Below are positions 34,646 through 45,420 of a stretch of 64,000 nucleotides of DNA, one piece after another. The stretch comes from Spirometra erinaceieuropaei (lineage: Eukaryota; Platyhelminthes; Cestoda; Diphyllobothriidea; Diphyllobothriidae). The notes under the pieces are model-generated. The model was not told the origin of the DNA. It ran no database searches and saw only the letters and a program-made list of their open reading frames with translations. How positions within the stretch are numbered: the first letter of the stretch is position 1; each line of letters begins with the position of its first letter. A program made the translations under genes and the position numbers. The stretch covers positions 1,796,399 through 1,860,398 of the forward strand of contig CACRXP010000001.1 in the NCBI GenBank assembly GCA_902702965.1, given 5' to 3'.

Positions 34646-35004
34646 CATCTGGAGGTGGTCTTCACTGACCTGATCTGGTTGCAGGAGAGAAAGCGGGTGC
34701 TCTGTTCCGCGTTGGACCCTTAAATTAAGTCAATCCAGGCCTCAATCTCAGGTATCCTCCTGTCCGGTTTGCATGACTGAAAGATTTGGTAAGATGTGGT
34801 TATGTAGCCGCACATGATGGATGCAATACTGTTGACCCACTTAATTATTTTGAGTTGGTGTGATTACGTTGGCATGGTGTTGCTGTGCGTTGCGGTGTGT
34901 GTTCTATTGACGGCCTTGTTTCTTTGTTTCCGTGTCTACCTTTTGCGGTCCAATGCCGGCAGTCCTTATTGACTTTCAGCCTGTCGCCTCCTTCTAATTT
35001 GCGT

Positions 35005-35130
35005 GTTGGATGTTTAAGGGTTAAGATTACGAGCTGCGACTAAGGGTTGGCGTTAGGGGTTATGGCTTAGGGTTGGAGTTAGGGATTATGGTTAGGGGTT
35101 AGGATTTAGAGTTAGGGGCTAGGGTTAAGG
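35005..35130 (+). repeat. Degenerate TTAGGG-type block, G-strand orientation
   Basis: About a dozen imperfect units (GTTAGGGGTTAT, GTTAGGGATTATGG, TTAGGGGTTAGG, GGTTAAGGGTTAGGG). TTAGGG is the usual animal telomere unit; the heavy decay suggests an old interstitial block or TE-internal repeat. Confidence 0.7.
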
Positions 35131-35611
35131 GTTAGGGAAACTATTTCTCAACCTCTCACAGTACAACCGCGCATTCCGAATAGCTTTTCTTTTGCGTACG
35201 CTTACTTTGCCTCGTCGCCTGTGCAAGCCCCGGTCCTACCTGTAAAAACATCTATTACCACTGGTCCCGTATTACAGGCGGATGAGGTTTGTTTACCTCA
35301 GCTGTGGCTACATAACCACATATGACCAATAATTTTGACCCATAAGGTGCTATAAGTCGGTCCAATATACATTGTCTCCCTCGTTAAAATTTATTGCGGA
35401 TGGAATTCCAAGAATTCGACGGGAAAATTGCGCAAACTGTCGTACGCCGGAACACACGAGTTAGGGCAAGTGCCGGACGGATAGTGCGATCGCCTGAAGC
35501 CTTAATCCTTTACTCGACTGAGGACGGGCCGCATTTGAATGACATGTTCGACAAGGCGCAGGGGAGCCCCGGAAGGATGCGGGAATAGGACAATTCCTCC
35601 CCCTCCTAATG

Positions 35612-35690
35612 CGGTCGGAATTACGCTGACCTAACCCTATCTTATCCCTAAGCCAACCCTAGCCTTAAACCGAACTCTAAACACAATCTG
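35612..35690 (-). repeat. Degenerate TTAGGG-type block, C-strand orientation
   Basis: CCTAACCCTATC, ATCCCTAAGCCAACCCTAGC and CTTAAACCGAACTCTAA form an array inverted relative to the block at 35005-35130. About 480 bp of unassigned sequence lie between. Confidence 0.6.
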
Positions 35691-35699
35691 ATCACTAAT

Positions 35700-36842
35700 C
35701 GTGACCCCAACATAATTTCGTTGAAATGTAACTTAAAGCCACTTTTAATCCCAGACGTTTCTCTACTCGTGTCTTGCCGGAGCGGATTATAAAAGATATC
35801 CGTACCGGAAAAAGAAATACTCTAGGTCATTTTCAACAGCCAAATACGGCCAATTTGTTTACTTATGACGGACGTCTATACGACGAATCCCTAATCTAAC
35901 CCGGAGTTTGTATTGCGAAGCTCGAAATAGTCGTGGATGAACAGAACTATGGAAAAGAAGCCTCTTTTGTATGTTGCTGAAATTACCAGACTACTTGTCT
36001 CACACTTTGTTTCCGAATATCGTTTTGTATTACTCGGGAGTGGGAGCATGGAAATAATGCTGTTCTATACAAAAATCATCTACATAACTGGTGTGTGACG
36101 TGCTTCAAAGCCACCACAAACCATGAAATATGGCCCAGACGTGCTCGAAAATCATTTTCGTGCAAAGAATTGCATAACTGAGGTTTCAAATCTGATAAGC
36201 AGCATCTGATAAAGAGAATACAAAACACCAGTGAATACGTGCAGGCTAGTACACTGGTTTCTGAGTGAGCGGATTGCCAGCCAACCCACCATATGGCATT
36301 CGACTTTCAAATGTCTGCAAGTATGAGTCGATTGGAGACATTCGTATTATCACCCATGTGGCCGCAATTCACTAGGTAGTTAAAACTAGCCGCAAGACAG
36401 ACCACTTCAAATCAGTTGTACAAGGATCAGCGGATTACTGTGCCGCAATATAAAAGGCAGTTAACTTTTCGCATTAGAAATAATCAGCACCTCGCTGAAA
36501 ATCACGACTGTTGGATGCGCAGATAGTACCGTGAAAAAACAGGCGTGAACAGTGTTCAGTAATAGACGGAGCGCTTCCCTCCCTTGGCAGAAAAAGTAAT
36601 CTGCGAAATTCACTAGCAGTTTCTCCGGAAAATATGATTAAATGTATATAAAGCCAAAAACGCATGGCGAAATACCGCTCCGCTGGTGTGATTACGTTCT
36701 CGGATCACAGTCAACACAGAGGGTTCAGAGGTCGTCACTAAAGTAAAAGCTTGCCACAGTACAGAGAGTGGCCTTATATTGTGCTTTCCCACAAGTCAGA
36801 TTTAAAAACTGCGCAAACAGTCCGGTGCACCTAAAAATGCCT
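35700..36842. other. Unassigned intergenic sequence
   Basis: No gene or repeat recognised. Confidence 0.45.
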
Positions 36843-37260
36843 GAACAAATTTCTATCACTGCCTCATGAGATTCAGCGTACAATGTATACCGAAGCAACC
36901 GGATATCTGTTGGACGCAAACGGGAATCACGAAGGACAGCAACTGCCTGACCCAGAAGGTAAAACGAAACTCCACCTATCGTAACTGCCTGTGGAGTTTG
37001 CAGCAGTGGAATTTTCCCATTTGCAGGCACGCGGCTCTCGCGAATTCACGCGCACACAAACTCGTATCCAAAGGAGAGGATATGTGAATCGGCTAGAGTA
37101 ATAGACAGTTGCATTCTGTTTGTGCGCGTGTGTGCGGGTTTGTGTATGCCCGTGTCTCACAGTAGGCAAGGTAGATCCCACGCAGTCGAGTATCGCGGCC
37201 TCCAGTGACGGATGCCGTAGTTGCATTATGCGTCTGATGGAGGGGAGGGGACGGGGGGCG
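36843..37260 (-). repeat. Repeat W, copy 1
   Basis: The minus strand aligns over about 400 bp with 47790-48190. Translated, both contain QNAT(V/A)YYS, FTYP and WIRV, and further on LLRYTLYAESHEAVIEI here against RLLCTLCAGFHEAEIGT there, in a different local frame. The frame is shifted within each copy, so a decayed coding element is likely. Family unknown. Confidence 0.5.
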
Positions 37261-37852
37261 AAGAGAAATGAGTCTGCCGAGGTGCGCGCAAGCATGCCTA
37301 GTGAGAGTCGAAAAACCACTGTACCGGAGGAAGGGCAGGTGGCGGAATGGACGGTGATGAAATCGGAAGGTGTTTTAAAGTCTAAAAAACCTTCATTTTC
37401 CATTTCTTCCTACACGTGGGCACACCTGCGGTGTCGTGAGTTTGAAGTCACCCGTTCTGAAAAAGCATTATTTCAGTCGGAAAATTAGTTTGATAGAAGG
37501 CGTACCGAAAAAGACTGCAAACGCCCTCTTGCTGTTTTAAAACTAATAGTCCGTCCTCACTGTGTGCTGTATTTTGTCCGCAGGTCAAAGATGGCTGTCT
37601 GGAGACGTCAGTGAGCATAAATTTAGACACGAGGCGAAGGGAACTCTGTGGCGAGAGATATATATGTGTATTGAGAATAAGTACCATTTTTGGGAAGAGA
37701 ATAAACTTTAATGCGTAAATGTTCGAGACTGGTTCCCCAGTTCGTCGCCAGACCTTTGGGCTATGTACAAAAACAATTAACTATTTAACCGTGTCGAAAA
37801 AGTGAATCTATGGCTGGCTGAAGCCTGCGCCAATGCGCGTCAATGAGTTTCG

Positions 37853-38317
37853 TCATCCTCTCGGCATTGGTTGCGCTCGCTTCCATTTGTCCTTAAGAAA
37901 TTTGTATGTGGCATCTAAATCGATGTGCCGAATGATGCATGCCTCATCTGAGTGCATTGCCTCCAGGAATTCGCGGCCTTTCCTTATTGGGCAGGCGCCA
38001 ACAATGCGGGCGTTCTCCCATGCTAATTTGTGTCCAGTGTCCAGTGTGTGCATAGTCACCTGGGATAGATGGTCTCGTCTCTTCACCGCTAACTGATGCT
38101 CATGTATGCGGGTAGAGGCAGATTTCCCAGTTTGGCAACAATAGACGGCATCACAATTGGAACACGGTATTTTGTAGACAACACCTTTCCTATCGAGGTA
38201 CCAAACCCTGTCCTTAGGATGTACAAGCTGTGTACGCAAGGGGGTTGTAGGTTGGTGTGCTACTTGTATCTGTTGCTTATTCATCTGTCTTTCGACGAGT
38301 TCAGATGCATTTTTCAC
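37853..38317 (-). pseudogene. GIY-YIG endonuclease domain of PLE-3
   Basis: 154 open codons: ASELVERQMNKQQIQVAHQP (link to the RT end), then the nuclease signature GVVYKIPCSNCDAVYCCQTG. GIY appears as VVY, and YIG appears as YCC where related elements have YCGQTG. Then RIHEHQLAVKRRD, a TGHKLAW segment, and GREFLEAMHSDEACI before HIDL. The family nicks target DNA for insertion. The G to C change in the YIG-equivalent motif and a TGA upstream at about 38338 suggest an inactive copy. Confidence 0.8.
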
Positions 38318-38387
38318 GTATGGGAGGGTCCGTCAGACGAATGTTTTTGGTGCCTGGGTGGCCGTTGTTTTCGAAATGCCTTTCTGT

Positions 38388-39560
38388 GGTTAGATGGTAG
38401 TTGGTAGCCCTCCCGGTACCGAAATCTCCCAGCTACCTGTCTTACGGGACCGGTGGTAATAGGGGCTATGCAGGTGGGGCAGATAAGTGGAGGCGTAAAT
38501 GACGCTTGTAGGGTATGCCTGGAAGTGACGTTCCTGGCAAAGTGGAAGCCTAATTTAAATAAGGTGAAAAATGCAAGGAGGGTATAGAAATAAGCATGGA
38601 TACTTAGTACGGTATGCGGAATAAATGCATCCTTGCCCCGATTGAAAAGAATAACAAGTGAAGGCGAACAACCAATAGGAAGAAGGCAGCGTGTCTTAAG
38701 GTCATTCCGCAGTATGTGCGATAGTACTCTAACCGACAGAATGGACATGAGAACACGAGTCAAGCAGCGGCACGCAGGACGGCATAAAGCAAGCGGAATA
38801 AGACTTTGATGCGAAAAAATATGTTTGGGCGAAAGAGGAAATCTGCAAATAATAGTGTATTGTCACTGTGGCCACATCTAGGATTAAAACTATGGCAGTG
38901 GTTGTTTGCTATACGTGAATGGTGTACTATACAATGTAAAGAGGAATTAGCACTCTGTTTATGAAGTTACACTTTGTTCTGCTTGCAGAGCCCAGTCTCT
39001 TAGAAGGCGAAGGAAAGCAGGACCGCAAGTGGATAGGCCGATAGATTATTCGCGGATCCTGGAAATAATCCAGTCGTCCTACCTAGTGCAGTATCTCCAG
39101 CAGAAAGGACTGCTGACCTGTAGGGTCTTATGTATATGTCGAAAGGCCATGCCCTTAAAAATACTGCGACAGCACACGGATGGTTATGCCTTCAGGTAAC
39201 ATCTGGGTAATGTGGTATGCAGCCTAGGATAGTACCTCTAAAATGAATCAGATACAGTTAACACAGTGCGCGCATGCAATCAGAAGCATAATGAGAAGCA
39301 TGATGAATCATAATCCGCCTAGAATAAATCTTTCGCCCTTTACTAAATTTTTCCGTGTAGGGGTGCAATACAATGAATCTATATAGACATTTTTGCAGCG
39401 CCTCGTTCTGGGGGCGGTTAAAGTGAAGAAGAATGTCATCCTGACAGGGCTTCTGTGCGTGCACTCTCAGGCATGATGAGAACGTAATCACAGAGCTTGA
39501 AATCGAGCCAGAAAGTACAATTGTAGAATCAGTGGGCAGGGCTACCAACTACCATCCTAC
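38388..39560. mobile_element. Non-autonomous Merlin-like DNA transposon (1173 bp) nested in PLE-3
   Basis: Terminal inverted repeats: left GGTTAGATGGTAGTTGGTAG (then CCCT), right complement GTAGGATGGTAGTTGGTAG (then CCCTGCCC). It is flanked by CCTTTCTGT (38379-38387) and CCTTTCAGT (39561-39569), a 9-bp target duplication with one mismatch. Removing the element and one duplication joins the PLE-3 frame exactly: ...RHCMKHEFKLK on one side, GISKTTATQAPKTFV on the other. 8-9 bp duplications are typical of Merlin. The first 60 bp also share a block with the Merlin relic at 19.93 kb. No transposase ORF. Confidence 0.75.
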
Positions 39561-39716
39561 CCTTTCAGTTTAAACTCATGCTTCATGCAATGACGTACAA
39601 AATGGCGCGGGTACCCGTTGTGCGAAAATAATTTGAAAAGACATTTCATCTCAGCTTGATAACTTTCTATCTGAGATCAGTTTCGGCAGATATAGGCGAA
39701 CCCATAGGAGCACCTT

Positions 39717-40260
39717 TCAGTTACCGATAACATTGTTTAGCGAAAGAAAAGTTGGCTTCTGGACAAACATCAAGTAGTTGGAGTAGAGCGTCGGCAGGTA
39801 CATCGGTAGTGTAGGTCTGAAGGAGTTCTCGGCGCAGTGTCTCGCTAAATCTAATGGAATTGAGGTGAAGAGGGAGACTATATCGAATAAAACCATTATC
39901 TCGTCGGTTGCAACACTCACTCTGTTTAGTTTGTCTAGAAACTCATTTGAATCTTCGATTGAGTTCTCAGAGTCCTTTGTAAGTGGATGCAGGATGGTGA
40001 AATAGCCACTTAGAAATTTTGTAGTTTGGTGCACCGATTAAGGAGACTATCGGTCGGAGTGGAATACCTATTTTGTGAACTTTAGGAAGTCCATGTATCT
40101 TGGCAATTGTGGGTTCGTCCTGTTTTAAGGATTTAACCAGAGCTCCTGAGATTAATTTCTTTCCTGTAAGGCGCTTTAGTATCTTTTCAATGCATAAATT
40201 CTGTGATTTCGTGGGGTCAACATCCAAGGGTTCGTAGGCTTCGGCCAACCATAGATTCAC
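39717..40260 (-). pseudogene. Reverse transcriptase remnant of PLE-3
   Basis: Two overlapping minus-strand frames. The first (40260-39967) has EKILKRLTGKKLISG and IAKIHGLPKVHKIGIPLRP, the conserved PLE segment before the palm. The second (40034-39717) has MVLFDIVSLFTSIPLDLARH (motif A, with catalytic Asp). Motif B (KGAPMGSPIS) follows just beyond the stop at 39717, and then the sequence jumps to the RT C-terminus, so motif C with the YxDD pair is deleted. A frameshift near 40000-40030 separates the two frames. Dead. Confidence 0.8.
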
Positions 40261-40391
40261 TTGTTCGACAGGTTAAATAGTAAACTGTTTTTGTACATAG
40301 CCCAAAAGTCTGACGACGAGCTGGAGAACCAGTCTCGAAAATTTACGCATTAAAGTTTATTCTCTTCCCAAAGAATCATACTTATTCTCAA

Positions 40392-42285
40392 GTAAATTTC
40401 TTGGGATGCCCGTTTTCCAGCACATATATATAGAGAAAGAGAGAGGGAGAGAGAAAAAAGGGTCGAACGTCTGGGCAAGGTTCACTTTCCTACAGACAGA
40501 CGGATTTGTCTGTGGCTTGTTCGACAACAATTTCCGGCTATCCGGGACAAAGGATCTGCGAGTGGAATCCATCTGCACCCAAGAAAAAAAGAGTTGGCGG
40601 ATTTACATACACTGCGTTTTACTTGTTAACTAGAGGTTGAAACTGCGAAAACTGCAAACACAGACCTATCAACTACAATTCTAAGAATGGCTGTCTTCTA
40701 TAACAAAAGTATGATACGTTAACAAACCAAGGTAGGACACACTCTCGTGCCCGATGTTAGCTAAAGTGCAAAAACTCATTGAAAACTACTTCCACCGAAG
40801 TTGGATGAGGGACAGTATTCAGCAAGGAGTACTATCCAATAGAGCCTCTCCATCTTCTCAAACGCATTACTACATAAGGCAAGGACACTAAGCGGAAGGA
40901 GAAGAAGAAGAAGCAAGGTCGAAGAGTTCGGTCTGTATGAGGAAATTAAAAGGGTTTTGTAAGAATATAGGTCGTCGTGGTAACAAAAGGAGGTTGGACG
41001 CTTATGAACATGGACTAAGGAGCGCCCACACGTGTTTTTGAAAATTCCTGGATTTACAGATCCTGTGACATTAATATGAGAAGGGGGTTCTTGTAGCTTA
41101 ATTGAATAACTCACCGCATAATCCAGGGGACGTACCTATTTCCTGATTTTGCCCTTGGGTTAAGTCGAATTTCAAGGATAAGAAAGTCCCTACGGCCAAC
41201 TTCCTAAACGGTCCGGTCTTGAAACCGGAGATAGGACTTGCGATTTACAGTACTTCATGAAAATATACTTTGTCAGGGCTAAGGAGGGAGGCTACTACAA
41301 ATTAGACACTTTGTTAATGCGAAAACACCAACGGGCAGCTGGAACTAACGGGGTTCCCGAGCAGTCATTGTATACTTTTTTATATGCACATTGTTGCCAA
41401 GATGACCGATGCTCGAGTCATTCTTGCCCAGAAGATCTGTAATGCACAATGTTTCTAAACATGGTGAAAGATAAGTAAATATCGCACTATAGTGGCTGTA
41501 CTGACTTAACACCTACAGTGTACGGTATGACAATTACAGACCCTAGAATGTTTTTTAAGTCGGGATTACGAAACTTTATTCCCTTGAAGCGCTGTTAATG
41601 AACTGAGCCTTCTCAGAAAAATGACCAACTTAAAATTGGTCTGCGATTTTAGTTCACAAATCACACGATGACCACCGTTTCCACTGCCGACATAGAGGCG
41701 AGCGGAAAGAAATAATTTAATAGCATTAATCGTGAGCAGATCTTGTTGTGGCTCGTCAAGACGTCTGATAAGATCGAAAGCGAGGCATGATGACATTGTA
41801 AATACAAACAAGGGGTCTGGGTGATTGAAGATCGATTATCACGTCAAAGTAGGGTTGTGGAGGACAGGGAGACGATTAGGGCAAAGCACACGGCCCCGCC
41901 TTTGGGTGTGTTATCTGACCCAGTCATAAATCGAAATTAAATCAGCCAAATACGATAACGTAGAAACTGTTAATGAAAGGTTCGTACTATAATGCGAAAT
42001 AATAAGAGAAAACTGACTGCATTGGTCCAAAACTCGACAAACTTGGATATAATAATAACCGTCATATTCAAGTGTTGATGTGACGCATACTTTTAGCACT
42101 GTGATGTAGGGTGCTCAACCTATCATGGAAAGAACAACATCGAAATGCGAAGGGTAGATTTTGGGCCAATGTCCTGGGGGTATTAAACGAATCCTTGCCT
42201 CTGCTGATTGTGTTTGTATCGCCTTTTCTACGCTCGGTGGAAATTGTAACATGCTTAATCGACCGCGTTATCAGTACCCTTTGCA
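40392..42285. other. Unassigned intergenic sequence
   Basis: No recognisable gene or repeat. ORFs up to 112 codons on both strands lack family motifs; GA-rich runs lie near 40435-40455 and 40903-40915. Confidence 0.45.
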
Positions 42286-42860
42286 ATGGCCGGATGTACC
42301 TGCATCCGCATTCATGAGAAATTCCCCCAACACCTTCATGAGGCAATTGTGTGGTCGAAGGCTTATCCGATCAATCACGTAAAGTCCGTCCCCTTTCAAG
42401 GGGACGCGGTGAGGGAGCTCCTGAGAAGGCGTCTTGACCAAGCCGTTTCACGGACCATCCCAGCAGCAAGAGTTCAAGTATTATTTTCGACTAACCCCGT
42501 CTTAAGCGGGGAAGGTAGGGATAGGCCACCAGCTCAGACCACCTCCATGCGCATTTACTCTTTTACTTGCTCCTATGGCGCAGGCTACATTGTTCGTACG
42601 AGTCGGCGCCTGTCTGCAAGAATACGAAAACACCTGCTGACATGGCTGAGGAAGGGTGAAGTTAAGAGCATACACAGCTGCATCCATCTGGGTCCCGTGT
42701 GGATCCCAACGAAGCCTTCCCTGTGATTTACAGGGTCCCACCTAACCAACCTAAGCGACTGGGTCAGCGCCTGCTAGCAACAACGGAGGCAACTGCCATC
42801 GGGCTACAGAGGCCGGAAGAACGTCTTGCACGCTCCGCGCCTACCGTGGGCCAGGATCGA
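42286..42860 (+). pseudogene. GIY-YIG tail of another Penelope-like element (PLE-2)
   Basis: Frame 42286-42726 contains EAIVWSKAYPINHVKSVPF, RELLRRRLDQAVSRTIPAAR, then the nuclease domain IYSFTCSYGAGYIVRTSRR, LSARIRKHLLTWL. A frameshift near 42700 moves the end (DPNEAFPVIYRVPPNQPKR, QRLLATTEATAIGLQRPEE) into the frame at 42699-42860. The YIG Gly is Val (YIVRT instead of YIGRT). The upstream RT is missing. It lies less than 100 bp before PLE-1. Confidence 0.7.
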
Positions 42861-42937
42861 TTAACTTCATGCAGGTCTTCGCGTCGCCGCCGCCTTCGCT
42901 CCCCCCTACCTTGTGACAGGACCCAACCTACATATGC

Positions 42938-44228
42938 GTAGATTCGATTTCTGCACAGGTGTCTCGACAACAATGTGCTGCCGAAGTGTGTTTCACACAA
43001 ACCTCCGGTCAACACAGAGCTGGCGAGACGCGCGGTGCTTCAGCACGGCCGACGAATGATCTGAGTACTCCTTCAAGGCGTTCACTCACGGATTAGCAAA
43101 TATCGTCAGAGTATTGACCAAGAAAAAGCAAGGTTCTGCGAGTTCATGGGCGAGGACGGCATAAACCTGCTTCAGCAGAGGCTGGCCGAACGAACCCGCA
43201 AACATAAAGCAACGCGTGAAGCAGCCCTAGAGAGCAAATTTCGTAAGCTGCCTGCTCCAATGTCATCCAAGAACGACAAACTGGTGCACAACTTGTCGTC
43301 AAAGGAGCTGACGGAGGAACAAATGCAGGTTTTACGGCATGAGGCCTCATTCAACACAGCCGATGCCAAAGCTGCCAAGATGATCGCAGCAGTGGAATTA
43401 ATCCTCAGCTAGACGGGAGTGACAGACGAAACGAAGAACCTCATTCGACACCAAGTGTTCTCCCTCCTCACGACTCATAGGCCGCGCGACGTGCTTTCCA
43501 AGGTCGAGCGCGATGCACTAAAGGAATTCAGGGCCGACAACGACCTCGTTATCGTGCCTGCGGACAAGGGGCGTTCAACGGTCGTATTGGACAGGACAGA
43601 CTACAATCAAAAAGCCAAAAGCTTGTTGGAGGATCGTCAGTCTTATGTCCCATGCGAATCCAACAACATGAAAACGCTGAAACGCGAGATTAACGCGACG
43701 CTGTTGGCAATGGAGGACTCGGGTGCAATATCGCCAATCGACCGACGCATGGCGAGAGCAAAAGAAATGGCCCTAGCCCGATTCTAAGGTCTCCCAAAAG
43801 TGCATTGAGAGGGCGCTCCTCTCCGGCCTATCGTATCACTAAAGGGCACTCCAACCTACGGACTGGCAAAGTGGCTGTTCCAACGTCTCAATTTTCTGAC
43901 CTCCGATTCGAGCACCACTGTCAGCTCGTCAACGCAATTCTTGGAGAAACTTAAGGGAGTAAGTCTCCTGCCAAGCGATGTCATGGTTTCCGTTGATGTC
44001 ACGTCCCTTTTTTACTTCTATCCCGCAGGACCTGGCAGTCGAGACCATCGAACTACTCCTACCAGAGAAATACGACGAAACGGACACACCCAAATCATCC
44101 AGCTCCTGAAGTTCTGTCTCAAGACATACTTTACGTTCGACGGAACAATCTACGAGCAGGTGAAGAGAACGCCAATGGGTTCGCGGATTTCGGGACTCAT
44201 AGACGAGGCGGTCCTACAACGGCTGTAA
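42938..44228 (+). pseudogene. PLE-1 N-terminal domain and reverse transcriptase palm, disrupted
   Basis: Main frame: GEDGINLLQQRLAERTRKHK (43146 on), VHNLSSKELTEEQMQVLRHE, then VIVPADKGRSTVVLDRTDY, the conserved PLE Lys-containing segment. Next come GLPKVH and LRPIVSLKGTPTYGLAKWLF, motif A VMVSVDVTSLF, a T6 run at 44008-44013 causing a frameshift (TSIPQDLAVETIELLLPEKY continues in +1 until about 44085), then motif B KRTPMGSRISGL. Stops: TGA near 43063, TAG 43410-43412, TAA 43785-43787, TGA 43806-43808, TAA 44226-44228. Not functional. Confidence 0.85.
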
Positions 44229-45380
44229 TCGCTGGTTTTCCGACACCACAGACCGAAATTCTGGTCTCGGTATGGGGGTGACACCTTCGTCGTCATCGAA
44301 CGGGATCAGGTGCTGACATTCAAAGAACATCTCAACGCCGTCTTCCCGGACATTCAATTTACGATGGAGGAGGAGGAAAACAATCAGCTTGCCTTCCTGG
44401 ATGTCCTCGTCTGCCGCAAAGACTGTGATGGCCTAAAAACCAAAGTGTTCAGAAAAGCGACAAATATGACGCAAACACTGAACTTCAATAACAACCACCC
44501 GATCAGTCACAAACGCAGTTCCGTAAGGGCGCTATACCGGCGCGTTGAGACACACTGCAGTGATTTGGAAGACAAGGTTACTGAATTAAAATATCTTCGA
44601 CGGATAATGATAGCCAATGGTTACCCGCTCAACTTTGTCAACCAGTGCATACAAAAAGGACACCAGAGGCCAAATCCAACCGGCTCCCAATTTTGGCGGT
44701 CTCTTCTGTATGTGAAGAACGTCTCGAAAGCTGTCAGTCGTCTTCTCACTCCACTTGGAGTTGGGGTTGCACACAGGCCAGAAGCAACCATTGGGCGCCA
44801 AGTCATGAGGCCAAAAGACCCGTTGCCACGGCAGGAAACGTCTGGAGTCGTTTACCGGATCTGGTGTAGTTGCGGACAAAGCAACTATGTCGGAGAAACT
44901 GGGAGATTACTCCGTATGCGAATTGCCGAGCACGCAGCAGCAGTGAGGCGGGGAGTTGCTAACTCTCAGGTGGCGGCACACTCGACAGAACCCAGCCATA
45001 TTTTCAAATTTCAAGAGGCCGAAATTCTCGCAAGGCGTGACAACCGCGTGAGCCGCGAGCTGCTCGAGTCGTGGTTCTCAGGCCCGCAATCAATCAACAA
45101 GCACAATGACCTCCCGGTACCATATTCCGTGCTGCGATTTTTCCTAGGCAGGAGAATCAGTCACGTTGGGAGGGCTCAGGCGAGCAATTATTACAGTGAC
45201 AGTGAGCCAATTTGCCGAGCAATCGTCACACCAGCATCCAGCACGGATGACGAAATCGCGGCCATTAACGAATCGGACTCGGACAGACAAGCCACTACCG
45301 CATCAATTAGGACCCCAGCGGTGATTGCGAGAACTGTTAATTGCAGTGCGCATACGATCCGCGGCAGCCACGTGCTATAA
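44229..45380 (+). CDS. PLE-1 reverse transcriptase C-terminus and GIY-YIG endonuclease (open reading frame)
   Basis: In frame with the upstream RT; the first ATG is at 44310. It opens with FWSRYGGDTFVVIERDQ: motif C, where PLEs normally have YVDD, so the first catalytic Asp is replaced by Gly. It continues with HLNAVFPDIQFTME, NNQLAFLDVLVCRKD, FNNNHPISHKRSSVRALYRR and ANGYPLNFVNQC, then the link VSRLLTPLGVGVAHRPEA. The nuclease is GVVYRIWCSCGQSNYVGETG plus RMRIAEHAAAVRR, with GIY as VVY and YIG as YVG. The tail is VSRELLESWFSGPQSINKHN, then an acidic, Ser/Thr-rich end. The endonuclease domain itself looks intact; the RT is dead. Confidence 0.8.
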   Translation, partial: SLVFRHHRPKFWSRYGGDTFVVIERDQVLTFKEHLNAVFPDIQFTMEEEENNQLAFLDVLVCRKDCDGLKTKVFRKATNMTQTLNFNNNHPISHKRSSVRALYRRVETHCSDLEDKVTELKYLRRIMIANGYPLNFVNQCIQKGHQRPNPTGSQFWRSLLYVKNVSKAVSRLLTPLGVGVAHRPEATIGRQVMRPKDPLPRQETSGVVYRIWCSCGQSNYVGETGRLLRMRIAEHAAAVRRGVANSQVAAHSTEPSHIFKFQEAEILARRDNRVSRELLESWFSGPQSINKHNDLPVPYSVLRFFLGRRISHVGRAQASNYYSDSEPICRAIVTPASSTDDEIAAINESDSDRQATTASIRTPAVIARTVNCSAHTIRGSHVL

Positions 45381-45383
45381 ATA
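45376..45383 (+). promoter_or_regulatory. TATAAATA box in the PLE-1 tail
   Basis: CTATAAATACTGC overlaps the ORF stop codon (TAA at 45378-45380) and lies 43 bases before the ribozyme core. It is conserved at 16036, 23988 (minus) and 63616 in the other tails of this family. A promoter in the terminal repeat is inferred from position and conservation. Confidence 0.5.
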
Positions 45384-45420
45384 CTGCGCTCCTGGTGCCA
45401 CCATCACCTTTATCTGCGAA

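Larger units (their letters stand above)
37671..40391 (-). mobile_element. Penelope-like element PLE-3 with inverted termini, interrupted by a nested DNA transposon
   Basis: Minus-strand element. The ends are inverted repeats of about 150 bp: 37671-37827 (TTGAGAATAAGTA, GGGAAGAGAATAAACTTTAA, GGGCTATGTACAAAAACA, AGTGAATCTATGG) and the complement at 40240-40391. The right arm includes the first codons of the RT fragment (MNLWLAEA). Contents on the minus strand: RT palm remnants (40260-39717), internal deletion, RT end (NGYPRHFVRHC near 39600), nested element 38388-39560, then GIY-YIG (38317-37853). It belongs to a different lineage from PLE-1. Confidence 0.8.
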
